This document shows, piece after piece, positions 49,301-61,200 of a stretch of DNA of 64,000 nucleotides (the stretch's first letter is position 1; each line of letters opens with the position of its first letter). The stretch covers positions 186,001 to 250,000 of the forward strand of contig CAMXCT020001101.1 of assembly GCA_947184155.2 (NCBI GenBank), read 5' to 3'. The translations under genes and the position numbers were made by a program. Below the pieces are notes generated by a model. That model had not been told where the DNA came from and did no database searches. It worked only from the letters and a program-made list of their open reading frames with translations. Source of the stretch: Cladocopium goreaui. Taxonomy: Eukaryota > Sar > Dinophyceae > Suessiales > Symbiodiniaceae.

Positions 49301-52300
49301 ATTATTACCCCATATTCCAGTCGCCAACCTGTCACGAGTCAGCTACTCCACCGCTCCACCACCAGTCTGCCTTGTCCTCGTCTTGCCTGGCCTGCCCACA
49401 ATCGCTTAGATGGGGCAGGTCTACGAGGGACTTGAATTTTTTGAACTCATGAACAGCTCCATTGTTTTATACGAAAAGAGAAGTAACATGACTAACTTGC
49501 CGGTAGTCATTTTAGCATCCTTTTTTAACCCATACCCAGTTTTGTGAATTTAAGGCCAAAAGGACCACACATCGATTTGGGTAGCTGTCATTCCACTCTC
49601 TGGGCTTCCCAATCAATTGGCACAGTTCCATGATCTAGGACACTGACTAGTGATTATCTTGCCAGAAATAAAACCTGGTTTCCATGTGTTTCCATGATCC
49701 ATGGTCTGCACAGTACCTCTCCACTCAGTTCCACCAAACAAACAACCATGGCAGTCAATGAAGGCCAGAAGACGATTCTCATCCAAAAAACATGTTTATG
49801 TTACTTTGTACCCCTCATGTTCAGCCATTCAAACATGTTATACCAAAACAAGAAGGAATAGACCCGAATTTGAAAATCTACATATACTGTCAGGCTGATG
49901 GTGTAAGTGTGCGGATATATATATATAATATATATGTGTACAAATAAATTTGATTAAGTAAAGACTATAGCAACATCCAAAAAATAGAAACACGCAGTCC
50001 GTCGCTGTCCTACTGTGCAGGAAGAGCAACATCCACTGCTCTATCGTTTGGGGGGTTAATATGTTCTTATGTGTATATATATATATATATACCCTCTGGT
50101 GAACTAACATAGCAATGGAAAATCACCATTTTTCATGGGAAAATCCACTATTTCTCTGGCCATTTTCCATTGCTATGTTAGTTCACCAGAGAGTAACTAT
50201 CTAAATATAAATATGGTACTTCCCTCCAGTGATTTCACAGAGCTATGCCAGCTATGCCCCATTTGGTGATTGTCCATAGCTAGGTAGCTGTGTATTCCCA
50301 TGTTTTCTTGGTTGAAAATGCCATATACTCCCCATTGACCACCAGAGAAAACCACCATAAAATCCCATGAAATTCCCAAACCAGGCTTAATTTCATATCA
50401 ATTCTTCGCATTGACTCATTCGGGCCGGCCTTCTTTTTCCTGGCCGCTTCGGCGATGGCCTCATTCATCCTCAGCCAAGGTGCCACAGGGTTTGTGTCTT
50501 TTTCTATGGAAGATGATGAGATGACAAAACAGGGGTTGGTAACTGTCCCATTTTGGGAATATCAAGGACATCACCTGAAATAGTAGCCATGGCATTGACC
50601 ATATACCTAATGGTTGGGTGATGTGACCCATGGGGACATTTAATGACCCATGCAAAAGAAAGCATCAACATCATCATTTCTGAGTCATGGCCGCAATCAT
50701 GTCTTCTGACTCTTTGATCATTTTGTATGAACATGGTCCAGGATCAAATGATATCCAATGGATGGTGTTTCGGCCTTGGAAAATGATGCAAGCTTAAATT
50801 TCGATGCATTTGCTTGCAAACATATCTTTTTTACCCAAGATATGCTGGCCTCAAAACACCCGGATTTTGTATGAGGATTCAAGACAACTCATGCAGAATT
50901 CCCTCAGGGTCTGCAAGTTCGGCCTTCAAAGTTTGACGGAAAAATATTTGTGGTTTACCCCGTTGGTTGGGGAAATCTGCATCCATTTGGAAAATCGCTA
51001 TCTTTACCCAAATTTCGTTGGTATCTTTATAATATATATATATATACATCATATATATATATATATCATATATATATATATACATAAGGTATGTAATGTA
51101 AATATATATGTATATTATTATATATGATATATATTATATATTATCCATTATCTATTATCTATTATCTACTATATATTATATATTTTATTTTATAAATTAT
51201 ATATTATATATTATTATATATTATGTATATATTATATATTATATAGTATATAATATATATTATATATAGTATTATATATTATTTTATTTGTTTATTATAT
51301 ATTATATATGATATATTATATATTATTTATATTATATATACTATATATATACTCATTTTCATGGGGAACGTTACCACTTTTTTTACTGGGAAGTCCAGCA
51401 TAGGTCTATCTCCAGCCATCCGCCTTAGCCTGAGGATTCCCGGCTCGTCTTGAGCCTGCTTGCACTTGCGCGCCTGAATTTTCTGAAAAAGGCGATGGAT
51501 GGAACCGCGAGATGTGGATTTCAACAATAAGACATGGGTAAGTCCAACCAATGTTGTCTTGCCAATAAAACCGTTATATATAGTGAATATATATATATAT
51601 ACAGGGAACAGTACAGGCAAATCATCATACAAGGCCAGGGCAAAGTCATATTTGGCGGTTGGTTCTCTGAACTTTGCCATGCCTTTCGAGGTAGATCTCC
51701 AGTTATTGGAATCCGGTGTGCAACTGGCTTTGTTTACTATCGTTGGACATACAAATGAGGGCGAAATGCCATGAGTTAAAAGGAAAGCCTTGATTGCCAT
51801 CCGAAGAAAGTGACCGAGGATGACCGAGGACCAAGAATTCCGGAAACAAAGATGATCCTCCAGAATGGGTGGCACCTGCATGGTGCTAACTTAGCTAACC
51901 TGTATGGTACTTTATTTACTTGTAAATCGGCATTAATGCCGGATTTTTCATGGTCATGTTTGATAACGGAGGGCTGCGTGTATACCGCTGTCTACCATGG
52001 TATACCAGTTTCTACCAACTCTGAATCTACTGCGACTTTACTGTAACTTTAGCAATCATAGGAGGCCAAAACCATCTGAGGCGGCTGAGGCAAGAGCATA
52101 TTCTTCTGCATCCGCCTTTCTTTGGTCCTGCTGACGCTGGTTCTCGTCACGCATCCTCAGGGGAACCCGCGGCGACCGGAAAGGGGAATATTTTTTCCCC
52201 ACAAGGGACGTCTGAACCAAAACAATGGGAATTGACCAGATCTCCAAGCATAGTAATGTTGTCATGGATCACAACCATTTAACCTAGCTAAAATCAACAT

Positions 52301-54435
52301 TGCTTGAAAATAGCCACAACTTATATTTACCCACATAATTTATGAGGTGAACCTTTTCAATATACCCCAGCAGTGGGAAAACTCATGAGCTACTGCACCT
52401 GATGATTGGTGCCCAAGCAATCCACGGCTGAGGTGATAAGAGCAACGTGGTGTAACCATTGTAAACCCAAAATGGGTGTGTCTGACAATGGGGTATTCCC
52501 CCATTTGCCATTTTGACAGGGATAATCATGATGTACCAATAGGTTCTGGGTCTGCTGCTTTCAGACAAACCAAAATGGATGGCTACTGTAAATGCTAAAA
52601 ACGAATTAAAACGACATACACAAACTGAAGTTATTAAAACTGAATGGTTAAAGTTAAATAAACTCCATATTTATTAAACATAACCAGCCTTTTCAAAGTC
52701 CACTCATTTTCGACCTAAGGTCGACACCATTTGAGCATCGTGTCTTGCTCGCGTTGCCGCCTCTCCTGCGATCCGCCAAAATGGTTCTGCCATTCCCTGG
52801 TATCTCCCAAGAAAAATATAGTTAACCCAATTACATGGGATCTACTCGGTAATTCATCATAAATACCATCATAAATACTATGGTTTGAGAAATACCAAAT
52901 AGATCCCATTAGTTATTATCTAATGTTGTTAACTATAGTTTTGTAATACCCTAGGGTAAACTAACATACATTGTGGAAAACCCATAGTTTCCCTATAAAA
53001 CCCATCTACAAATAGTGGATTTTCCACATCTATGTTAAGTAGGGGGTTTTAAGAAAACATCATCGATACCTACCATCCTGCAACGCACTGGTCTATCTTT
53101 TTGGAGCTATATCTGGTTGGAGGTTGACCTACCCCTCTGAAAAATATGAGTTCGTCAGTTGGGATGATGACATTCCCAACTGCATGGGAAAATAAAATTC
53201 ATGTTCCAAACCACCAACCAATATATAGTATCAAGATAGTTTCAAAATAGTTTCAAGATGTTTTAAAGGGTTGCAACCCAGTTTCAAAAAACCATCTGGT
53301 AGTCGTTTAATGTGACTAATCTAATACACCTGCAGTTGGGGAGGGTTTCAACAACCCACTTCGGCTAAAAACTGGGGATGATTTCAACATGTGTGTTTGC
53401 CAGGTTAGAGAAAACAACCATTGCTGTAGGACTAGCAATATAAACACATGAATGGAAAATGGTGTTTGTTTCATGTCCTCACGCACAATGGGAAACGAAT
53501 CAAGGTGGTGAATTACAACGATGAGAAGGACAACGATGACGGGGACAAGGGCCACCACCAGAAGCACCAGGTGGATGTAACCTGCCAAAAAGATCAAAAA
53601 AGGTGGATGTAAGCTATATCAAACAGGAAATTCCGGTGAAAAAACATCTTAAAAACTCTCTGTTTTGGCTCACACAACTATACCACCAACATCCATCAAC
53701 TTCAGTCCGTGGTCATCTCCCCTCCCCCTAGATCTTCCATGGTAGACCTGGGGGGTCACAATTGATGTTTTTTGCCGTGTTACCATCTGGTTATTTGACG
53801 TAGCTATGGCAAGTTACCATTTTAATAGGTAAATCATCATAAATAATCTAGAAATGGGTCATTTTCCATAGATATCTTAAATAACCGGAGAGTTAAGTTG
53901 CCTATGATGTGGTCTATTTCCCCCAAGGGTCGGCAACCCTCCTTTTGCAACCCCCCCAACCTAACCCCAAACCTAAAGTTCTAAAGTGAAGAAGGCTTCA
54001 AATGTCATCATGTTTCTAGCTTGCCGATCTGGCTATAGTACCTATGGACCCACACTATTGATCAGCTTGGGAGTCAATTGTTTTGAGCTACACTGATTCT
54101 TCACCAGGACATGTCATCATGTTCTTACTTCAAAATCCTCAAAGTTGATGTTTCCCACTGTTTCCCACTGTTTCCCACTGTTTCCCTATCCTTCGTTTGT
54201 CTAAAACTTGTCCAAAAATTGCATTCCATCCACTGCTTTATAGTCACTTTCCCACAACATTGCCCAAAAATGGCCGTTATCTGCACAAAAATTAGGAAAA
54301 CATCCAGATTTCATGGATTTTCCATGGTTTTCCATCCTTCTCCCCATTCAAATCACCATTTTGGAGCCCCCCCCAAAAAAAAGCCCGGCCCGCTCCTCGT
54401 CGGCCTTGCGGCGCCGTCGGAGCGACTCTAAGCTC
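40391..54435 (-). CDS. Gene C: charged coiled-coil-like protein with one clear transmembrane segment
   Basis: Modelled exons in transcript order: 54405-54435 (SLESLRRRRK), possibly 53517-53581, then 52728-52796, 52073-52155, 51430-51482, 50430-50469, 49004-49057, 48681-48733, 47809-47886, 46557-46620, 44176-44256, 43679-43741, 43330-43416, 42207-42237, 41352-41411 and 40391-40431. The stretch from 46620 to 41352 is the firmest: canonical or GC donors, agreeing phases and a uniform Q/E/K/R/D/A-rich protein (for example MLDSLDMQMKQREEDVRQEK and DAERRKADRDAKAADRAKK). In the alternative frame series I tried for this chain, the exon at 43330-43416 meets a stop. The exon at 50430-50469 ends in ARKKK and joins a hydrophobic helix at 49004-49057 (IWPHLVCFLILLVNIALL), a good membrane-anchor signature. 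I infer a membrane-tethered coiled-coil protein; no family is recognised. The span could hold two genes; its 3' end is unresolved, and 39307-39390 may contain another exon. Confidence 0.45.
41509..41602 (-). repeat. Dispersed repeat, copy 2 of an inverted pair
   Basis: Runs from ATCAATACCTATTAATACAA to GGTTTTGACACACTGCCAT, matching 34991-35083 on the other strand with few differences, which suggests recent mobility. Confidence 0.8.
41808..41912. mobile_element. Introner-like element, family 2
   Basis: Left end CTGGTTGGTGGTTTCAACCC, right end TTTGAAACCACCAACCAG: nearly perfect inverted ends of about 18 bp. Gene C intron between 42207-42237 and 41352-41411. Confidence 0.85.
42890..43013. repeat. 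Long inverted repeat, possibly another introner family
   Basis: TTTCAGGATCCTAAAATGGA, then GGTAC, at the left; inverse GTACCTCCAATTTAGGATCC, then TGAAATGG, at the right. The centre repeats TATAGGCCTTATA-like units. The whole piece can fold on itself. Gene C intron. Confidence 0.75.
43136..43240. mobile_element. Introner-like element, family 1
   Basis: Ends TACCCTCTGGTAAACTAACA and TTAAATTACCAGAGGGTA. Close match to the 4682-4787 copy. Gene C intron between 43330-43416 and 42207-42237. Confidence 0.85.
43789..43912. mobile_element. Introner-like element, family 1 variant
   Basis: Ends ACCATCTGGTTATGACTAAC and TGTTAGTCATAACCAGGTGG. The core is that of family 1 with a short internal duplication (GGGAAAC). 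It starts about 50 bp from gene C exon 43679-43741. Confidence 0.8.
44381..44465. repeat. 11-bp tandem repeat GGTTGTTGAAT
   Basis: About eight copies, nearly perfect, in a gene C region intron. Confidence 0.95.
45440..45571 (-). CDS. Exon-like ORF inside a gene C intron
   Basis: After an AG at 45572, the minus strand is open for 43 codons, including GSCAVVPRERTNKKLCDIEI, and ends in TGA at 45440. It lies in the large intron between 46557 and 44256. Codons are less GC-rich at third positions than in the neighbouring exons. It could be an alternative exon, a remnant of a transposon protein, or chance. I recognise no family. Confidence 0.18.
   Translation of the reverse strand, partial: GSCAVVPRERTNKKLCDIEIDYSGALTLTGRKQLRMQAFNSIL
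50089..50194. mobile_element. Introner-like element, family 1
   Basis: Ends TACCCTCTGGTGAACTAACA and TGTTAGTTCACCAGAGAGTA: inverted ends of about 20 bp with one mismatch. Gene C intron between 50430-50469 and 49004-49057. Confidence 0.85.
51015..51355. repeat. TATTATATAT tract
   Basis: About 340 bp of TA and TATTA repeats in a gene C intron. Confidence 0.95.
52948..53050. mobile_element. Diverged introner-like element, family 1
   Basis: Starts TACCCTAGGGTAAACTAACA and has GTGGATTTTCCACATCTATG near its right end; the right terminal repeat is degraded. Confidence 0.55.
53112..53222. mobile_element. Introner-like element, family 2
   Basis: CTGGTTGGAGGTTGACCTAC and GTTCCAAACCACCAACCA ends with the AAAATAAAATTCATG block. 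It lies about 70 bp from the preceding family 1 copy. Confidence 0.8.
53517..53581 (-). CDS. Exon encoding a transmembrane helix
   Basis: Acceptor TTTGGCAG, donor GTAATT and a 21-residue hydrophobic run (YIHLVLLVVALVPVIVVLLI). Val/Leu-rich composition with CTT/GTC/GTG/ATC codons rather than a simple repeat supports real coding. It lies near the 5' end of the gene C region and could be its signal anchor. Its phase joins the 52728-52796 block only in a second reading of that block (GMAEPFWRIAGEAATR), so its membership in gene C is uncertain. Confidence 0.4.
53779..53896. mobile_element. Introner-like element, family 1 variant
   Basis: Ends TTACCATCTGGTTATTTGAC and TTAAATAACCGGAGAGTTAA, resembling the copy at 2272-2376. 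Confidence 0.65.
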
Positions 54436-54760
54436 CTCGGAAAAATGCTGGTCTTCAACTGTGAAAAATTAATTTTGGCGGTGAAAAATAGTGGCCAGAA
54501 TTTTATGTTGAAATTTTAATCATCATATATAGCATTCTTCATCATGTTTAATTGGATTTCACTGTGAAAAATGTTGAAATATGATGCTTTAGAATGCTTT
54601 AGATGCTTTGCCCAGAATTTTATGGACATGTCCCCATGAATATATCAAGGCTGAATGAGAAAATGATGACTAAACAGTGGCTCGAATGGGGTACCATATT
54701 TTCAGTCAAACCCAGAGAAGGGGGTTGCCGAATCGTCAAGAATGGTGGGGTTAACATGGT

Positions 54761-54866
54761 TTACCCTCTGGTGAACTAACATAGCAATGGAAAATGGCTA
54801 TTTATAGTGGATTTTCCCATTAAAAATGGTGATTTTCCATTGCTATGTTAGTTTATCAGAGGGTAA
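54761..54866. mobile_element. Introner-like element, family 1, core inverted
   Basis: Ends TACCCTCTGGTGAACTAACA and TGTTAGTTTATCAGAGGGTA. The internal order (GGCTATTTATAGTGGATTTT first) is that of the opposite orientation relative to 50089-50194. Lies between genes B and C. Confidence 0.8.
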
Positions 54867-54986
54867 CCATAGAGAACTTGGGTCCATCTAAAAAGATGCG
54901 GAATCATGCCCGCCAGTTTGATCTCCGTTGCGAGTTAGCTCACTTTGTGTCAAGACTCACCATCTTAAGCTGGTAATGTTTCACTA

Positions 54987-55197
54987 CTGGTTGGTGGTTG
55001 ACCTACCCCTCTGAAAAATATCAGTTCGTCAGTTAGGATTATCATTCCATATCATTCCCAATATGATGGGAAAGTCAAAAAAATCCATGGTTCCAGTCAG
55101 CACCAAACCAGTAATGTGTCACATTCCCAATATGATGGGAAAGTCTTAAAAAAATCCATGGTTCCAAAATGTTCCAAACCACCAAGCAGTAATGTGT
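54987..55197. mobile_element. Family 2 introner-like element with a duplicated right half
   Basis: A left end at 54987 (CTGGTTGGTGGTTGACCTAC) is followed by two right halves, ending near 55122 and 55197. Each has CCAATATGATGGGAAAGTC, CCATGGTTCCA and AGTAATGTGTCAC. This looks like a local duplication of about 75 bp. Confidence 0.65.
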
Positions 55198-55257
55198 CAC
55201 GATCGTTAGAACACAAAACCATAACTGTGGGTCTCTGAAAAATCGAACGCTTCACCA

Positions 55258-58200
55258 TCAGATGGACTGGTTGGCCTCAAACGACTGAAGCACAAAGAAC
55301 TCGCCCGGCGCAATCCCGGAACAGATTCCATGTACCCTCTGGTAGTTTAACAAAAAGCTATTGAAAATGGTCCATTTATAGTGAATTTTCCCATTAAAAA
55401 TGGTGATTTTCCATAGCTATGTTAAATTACCAGAGGGTATTGATTCTATGATCCATGACTCATCGTAACCACTGACATACAATCTCAGATGGAAAACAGT
55501 AAAATTAAAAAATGACAACAAAAATGCCCACATTTACTGCATCGTAAAATAAGAAATGTGTAAGCAAATCGGACCTATATACAATTCACAAACATTGATC
55601 CATCTTTAGTTGGTTTAAACATGTTTAAACCTCCAATCAAAAAGGTGGTAAAAAGATGGCTAGAACCCCATTCTTCTCCCATAAATCATGTCAATTCCCT
55701 GAACTTTGGCGCCAAAAGTCGATTCGTTGATGGCTTTGGCCTTGTCCCGCAGGGCGTCACGTTGTGCCTGGCAGATGTCATGTATCCATTTGGTATAGAC
55801 AATTAAGATCAATTAATTAAGTCTATTCAAATAATTATATCAAATCCAGTGTTTTTTGCTAATACTGATGAGTTGCTTATAATAGATAATCAAAGACTGT
55901 TGAAATATGTTATTGTTAATAGATCAAATCCATTTTGTCTATAAAAAATATATCGCATGGTCTGTACATGCATTCAGGAACAGTGAACTATATGGATAAT
56001 ACAAACAAATGGGATAACATATGATACGAAACTTTTAGTTTAGGCAAACAATGTTCAACCCCCTATTTGGATCTATTTGGTTACGGTAGGGTCTATGTTA
56101 GTTGGGAGATTAGGACCTTCTGGTAGTCAAACATAGCTAGCAGGGAAATCCCCGAACTAAACGGGCATTTATATAAACTGGACATTCATTAAACTAATGG
56201 GAAAAAATGCAGCAAGCCATGCTTCGTTACCGGAGGATATGTGGAAAATCGAAATCTTTCACCCAAAGGGATTCATGATTAAATTCTAGATTCTGGATGA
56301 ATGTCCTGAAAAAGGGGCTTGCAAACCAAAATCTATGATTTGAGTTTAAGTAAAAGATATTGGAGATAAATGGAGGAGGATTGGGAGAAACAGCTCAGTG
56401 GGAAACTCGGATCCCACGATTTCTACAGTCTACAGGGATGAATTTCTAGTTAGGACCGAAGAAAACGCTCATGTTTTGTGCACTCTGTGAACCACTTAAG
56501 GGTATAGGACTGCAATATATATATATATATATAGTAATATAGTAAATGGTTATGTTAATCGCTATAATTATATATATATACCCTTGGGGGCGGGGGTTCC
56601 CCGAGGGGGGGAAGGCGTGGGGTGGGGTGTAATAACGTTCATGTAACTTGCGTGCGTTCATGTAACTTGCGTGAAGGGGTGGGGGGTGGGGTGGTTCATG
56701 TAACTTGCGTGAAGGGGTGGGGTGGGGTGGGGTGTAATAACGTTCATGTAACTTGCGTGAAGGGGTAGGGTGGGGTGGGGTGTAATAACGATGGCGGCGT
56801 GTGTGGCGGAACCCAAATAACGATTTATCCCAATCAAACAAAATGTATCGGTATCATAAAATAATGTACCAACATCGTTATAATCTATTTTAATGTTCTA
56901 CGATGATATCTTCCTGCATAGAATAACATTTGAATCGGTCGGGTTTGTGCCTTCTATAGTGGTTGATATGTCTTGTACTAGTGCTTTTGTATAAAGACAG
57001 TAAAAACAGCTGACTCACAGCACTCGGAAATTTTGATGATATGCAAAATCACTGTGAATTACCAATGAAAAACAGCATCACATCAAAATACCTGTGGAAA
57101 CACAGTATATTATACCTTTTTCCAATGATCTTTGATATAGCACAAATTGTGCACCTCGTAATTCCAATTGAGAAAATAAGAACACCAAAAAAAACATATT
57201 GTGATGGTCCATAATTGACTTCAACTTCGACGGACGAAAAATAAAAGATCCGTAATGGAAAGACATCAACAATGAAAAGAACGACATGAAAAATCTCCAT
57301 TTTAGCACAGTGAAACACTGTTTTTTCTCCAATTCAATGATCCTGATTGACGTCCTCTCGGGGAACCTCCTCCCCCTGCCGTATGTATATATATATTATA
57401 CATGGGGGCCAATCCTGTATGGCGATATGATTCTCGAAACATCTCGTGTCATCTCTGGCCATCGATTCTGTCACTTGCGCCTGCTCGGCTTGCGACAGGC
57501 GCTGATTCTCCTTGATCTGGTCCAGCATGTCCTGCATTTTTTGAAGGACCAAACATGCTGAGACGTCTGAGATCACCTGAAACTTGTGGTTTCTGACGGT
57601 TTTTGATTTGCCGTTTCTTGGTGAACTGTTTGGTTTCAAAATAACCACAGCCACTCTAAGTTTTTTTGCCAACCCCAGAAATGCTGCCGATGCACGGCGT
57701 TGACTGCTTCCCAGCCAACCTTATAGGTGCCCAAAGCGCGGCTTTGGGTTTGTCTGAAAATATGCCGCCCAACAATCCCATGGTGTAAAAACACCATTTT
57801 GCCAGGATATTGCAGCAATAAATTGGGGTATTAAAGCATGATATTCATTGGTTAAATCAGAATTCTGATGGTTACTGTAACAGTAACATATCTCATTATA
57901 TCCTACTATACCCCTCATGTTTGTTGCTTAGATTCCCAATTTAGCAACTGGATGCGTAATCAACCCAATAATCAAACCAATTCTCCGACTATAATATAAT
58001 AAATAGAGATATTGGAACATTTATCGGGACCTTTCCAAAAAACAAACGAGGATTGTGTTTTTTTCCTCAAGTTTGACATGTTCGTTTGTTTTAGGTAGAA
58101 TGTAATATACATATCACATCCCATTTCATCATATGGCGGTTTCCTGACATAGGGGTACCCCCAAATCATCCATTTATGGATGGATTTTCCATTATTTTCA

Positions 58201-61200
58201 CCATCCAGCGATAAAGGGGTACCCCCCCATTTCAAGAAAATCCCACATGTTTTCCTACTCTCCTTGGGTGTTACCCTCTGGTAAACTAACAAAACTATGG
58301 AAAATCACCATTTTTAATAGGTAAATCAACTATAAATGGGCCATGTTTAATAGCTATGTTAAATTACCAGAGGGTATCAGAAGCTTTCTCCCAGCTCCCC
58401 AGCTCTGCTCCTGGCGTTCCTGGCGCCGCTTTTTTTCGGAGGCCTCGAAGAGCTTGTGGCATTCCTGATGGCTGGTACCTGATGGTTTTTGTTAATAGAT
58501 GTTTAAGCAACAAAAATGGGGACACAATTCCAAAAACCAACAAAATTATAGGGATCTAGTGGGATCTAGTGGGATCTAGTGGGATATGGGATCTAATGGC
58601 TTTACCAAGCTAAAAATCCAGGCAAGTTGGTGACATAACTTATAACCAGATAAAACGGTAGCCTCAAAACAGGAGCCTGGTGGACTGGTGGTATGTTGGT
58701 TTGTCCGACAATTTTGCGGGACAACACCCATTCTCATTATCTGTATAAAATATAAAGTTCTATATAGATATACATAATATATATATAATAAATATAAATA
58801 TATATAATATTCAATGTACTATTATGTACTATATGTACATATATAATATATGTAAATATATATATTATGGTATCCCTCATTTTCAGACCATGTATCCTGA
58901 GAGGTTTCCATCACTGGCACCCCACCTTCATCTGTTCGTCAAGGATATGTTTCACCTTGGACTGCTGCTCGTGTTTCCCTGCCTGAAAAACACCGCAAGC
59001 GGCTTGGCGCCAAGATGGGGCAGGGAAGCCGCAATATATGGAAACATCTTGTGCATAACTTTTGATCAATGGAATGTCATGCACATATACATGGTAAGGG
59101 AATCAAAGTATGGTTCAAGCACGTCCGTTGTGTGTGGTTGTGCGTGTCCGATTGAGGACCCATCAGCTTCACCATACGAAGCAAATCATCATATACATAC
59201 GTATAATTTCTTGGAATTTGGAAGGTTAAGTGATCTTTAAACATATCCACTCGTCATTGCTTCATGCGTTCATTTCCAACATCATGTGACACGTGACATT
59301 TCCGGATCAATGTGGAGAAGACCAGCGGACGGCTCAACGTTTTGTTTCCATCTGCCCGGCTCAACTTTGATTCCTGTCCCTACCCAAGAATCTAACTATG
59401 ACACAAATCGCCCAAATGCCAAAATAGCAGGCAACTACATATACCATTCATGGTCCTTAGTGATACGGGACAGACCAGTTGAGTCACTTAACTCAAGCCG
59501 CGCACCTTTCTAAGCGTCGTATGAGTCGTACGTGGGGGGAAGTTGGATGCTGATGTTGCCGACGCTTGAAATACTGCCGTAGCTTCGTGGAACAGAAAAG
59601 AAGATATACGGTCTGGTCATTTCTCTATCAAGGGTGTTTTTTTTCTGGGTGTGTCGGGTATAGCCGGTATAGCCTCAAAATGCCCCAAACTGCAATTCCA
59701 ACCTTTTCAGAAGATGATGATCTCAGGATTTACGGGGACCATATGTTCAGACAGTATTCAAACAAACCCTGAAATTATCACCTGTAAGTGGAGTCGATTG
59801 GGCCAATTTTTTGGATAGCTTGAGAGCAATCACACCACTCGACTACCCTCTGGTAAACATACACAGAACATCAAAAAACGATGGAAAATCACCATGTTTA
59901 TCATGTTTAATGGGAAAATCAACTATAAATGGCCATTTTCAATATGTTTGTTTACCAGAGGGTATCCTGAACAAAGTGTCAACCCTCAAATTGCCATCTG
60001 AGTCGATAGAATCGGGGCCAAATGGGGACCTCAGAACCCGGAAGCTACGGCAATCCGCAGGCAACACGTGGCTGACTCAACGTCCCGTCCCTCTGGGACG
60101 GACTTGAGAAATGCTGGGAAAAGTGCCTGAAGTAAAGCTGCACCTCTTGGTGGCAGAGTGGCAGAGTGGCAGAGTGGACCAGCGACTGCCAAAACAGTCC
60201 AGCCGATCCGATCGATCCCATCCGCCCGGGCCGCCAAAAAACATCGATCCATGATGATCCAACAAGAATTCGGTTGGAACATGTTCAAAAGATAGAGGTC
60301 CTGGTAGCTATCATTGGTGAGTATACAGGTCAGTTTGGTCAGTTTTCAGGCATGCCCAAAGGTAAAGATGTAAAGATTTAAACCTGGAGAACGATCACCC
60401 TCAACCTTCAGCTGAAGGGAAAAGTCGTGGGCCAGCTAAAGTCATGGGTTGTGACATCCGTGCTGATGTGACTGACCGTATTCTCGCATCATGTATGTAC
60501 CCTCCGGTAATGTATTAAAGTTAAGGAAAATTGCTTACTTATATATATATATATACTGTACATATTATATTATATATTTTAAATATATTAGGTGATATAT
60601 ATATATATATGTATCATATACAGTAATAATATATATATATAGTACATAAATTTAATATAGATGATTTACCTATAAAAAGTTTATGTTCCATTGCGATTCT
60701 AAATTACCAGAGGATTCGGATTCTGCGGTGATTTTTCAGGCCATCCCAACCATCGGAATCGACCAGTTGGATCCAAAAAAATCATGGGATTTTTCAGCTA
60801 AAACAACCCTCCAGCGATTGGGCTACCTCACTATGGAAGGCCTCATTTAGGATCATCCAATATCATCCAAAAAATATCAAAAACTCTAGATGGGAATGGT
60901 GAAAAATTCTTGGCACCACATTGCAGTCATGACATGTCATGACTATGGATCTACTTCTAGAATGGTCAGGCATCCATCTGACAATTAAGATCTGTTGACC
61001 AATGGATGTTCAGCGCAAATTGATTGGGTAAGAAATAAATTTTCCCTTATTGCTTCCTCAAATATCCCAAAGTGATCTGGTTGGTGGTTTCAACCCCTCT
61101 GAAAAATATGAGTCAGTTGGGATTATTATTCCCAATATATGGAAAAGCATGTTCCAAACCACCAACCAGTGATGTATATTCAAAATTCAACTCATTTCTT

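Noticed and set aside
57049..57332. Hydrophobic minus-strand ORFs of 84 and 89 codons
   Set aside because: AT-rich intron sequence between gene B exons 57481 and 55767; Phe-rich composition follows from base content and no splice sites frame it.
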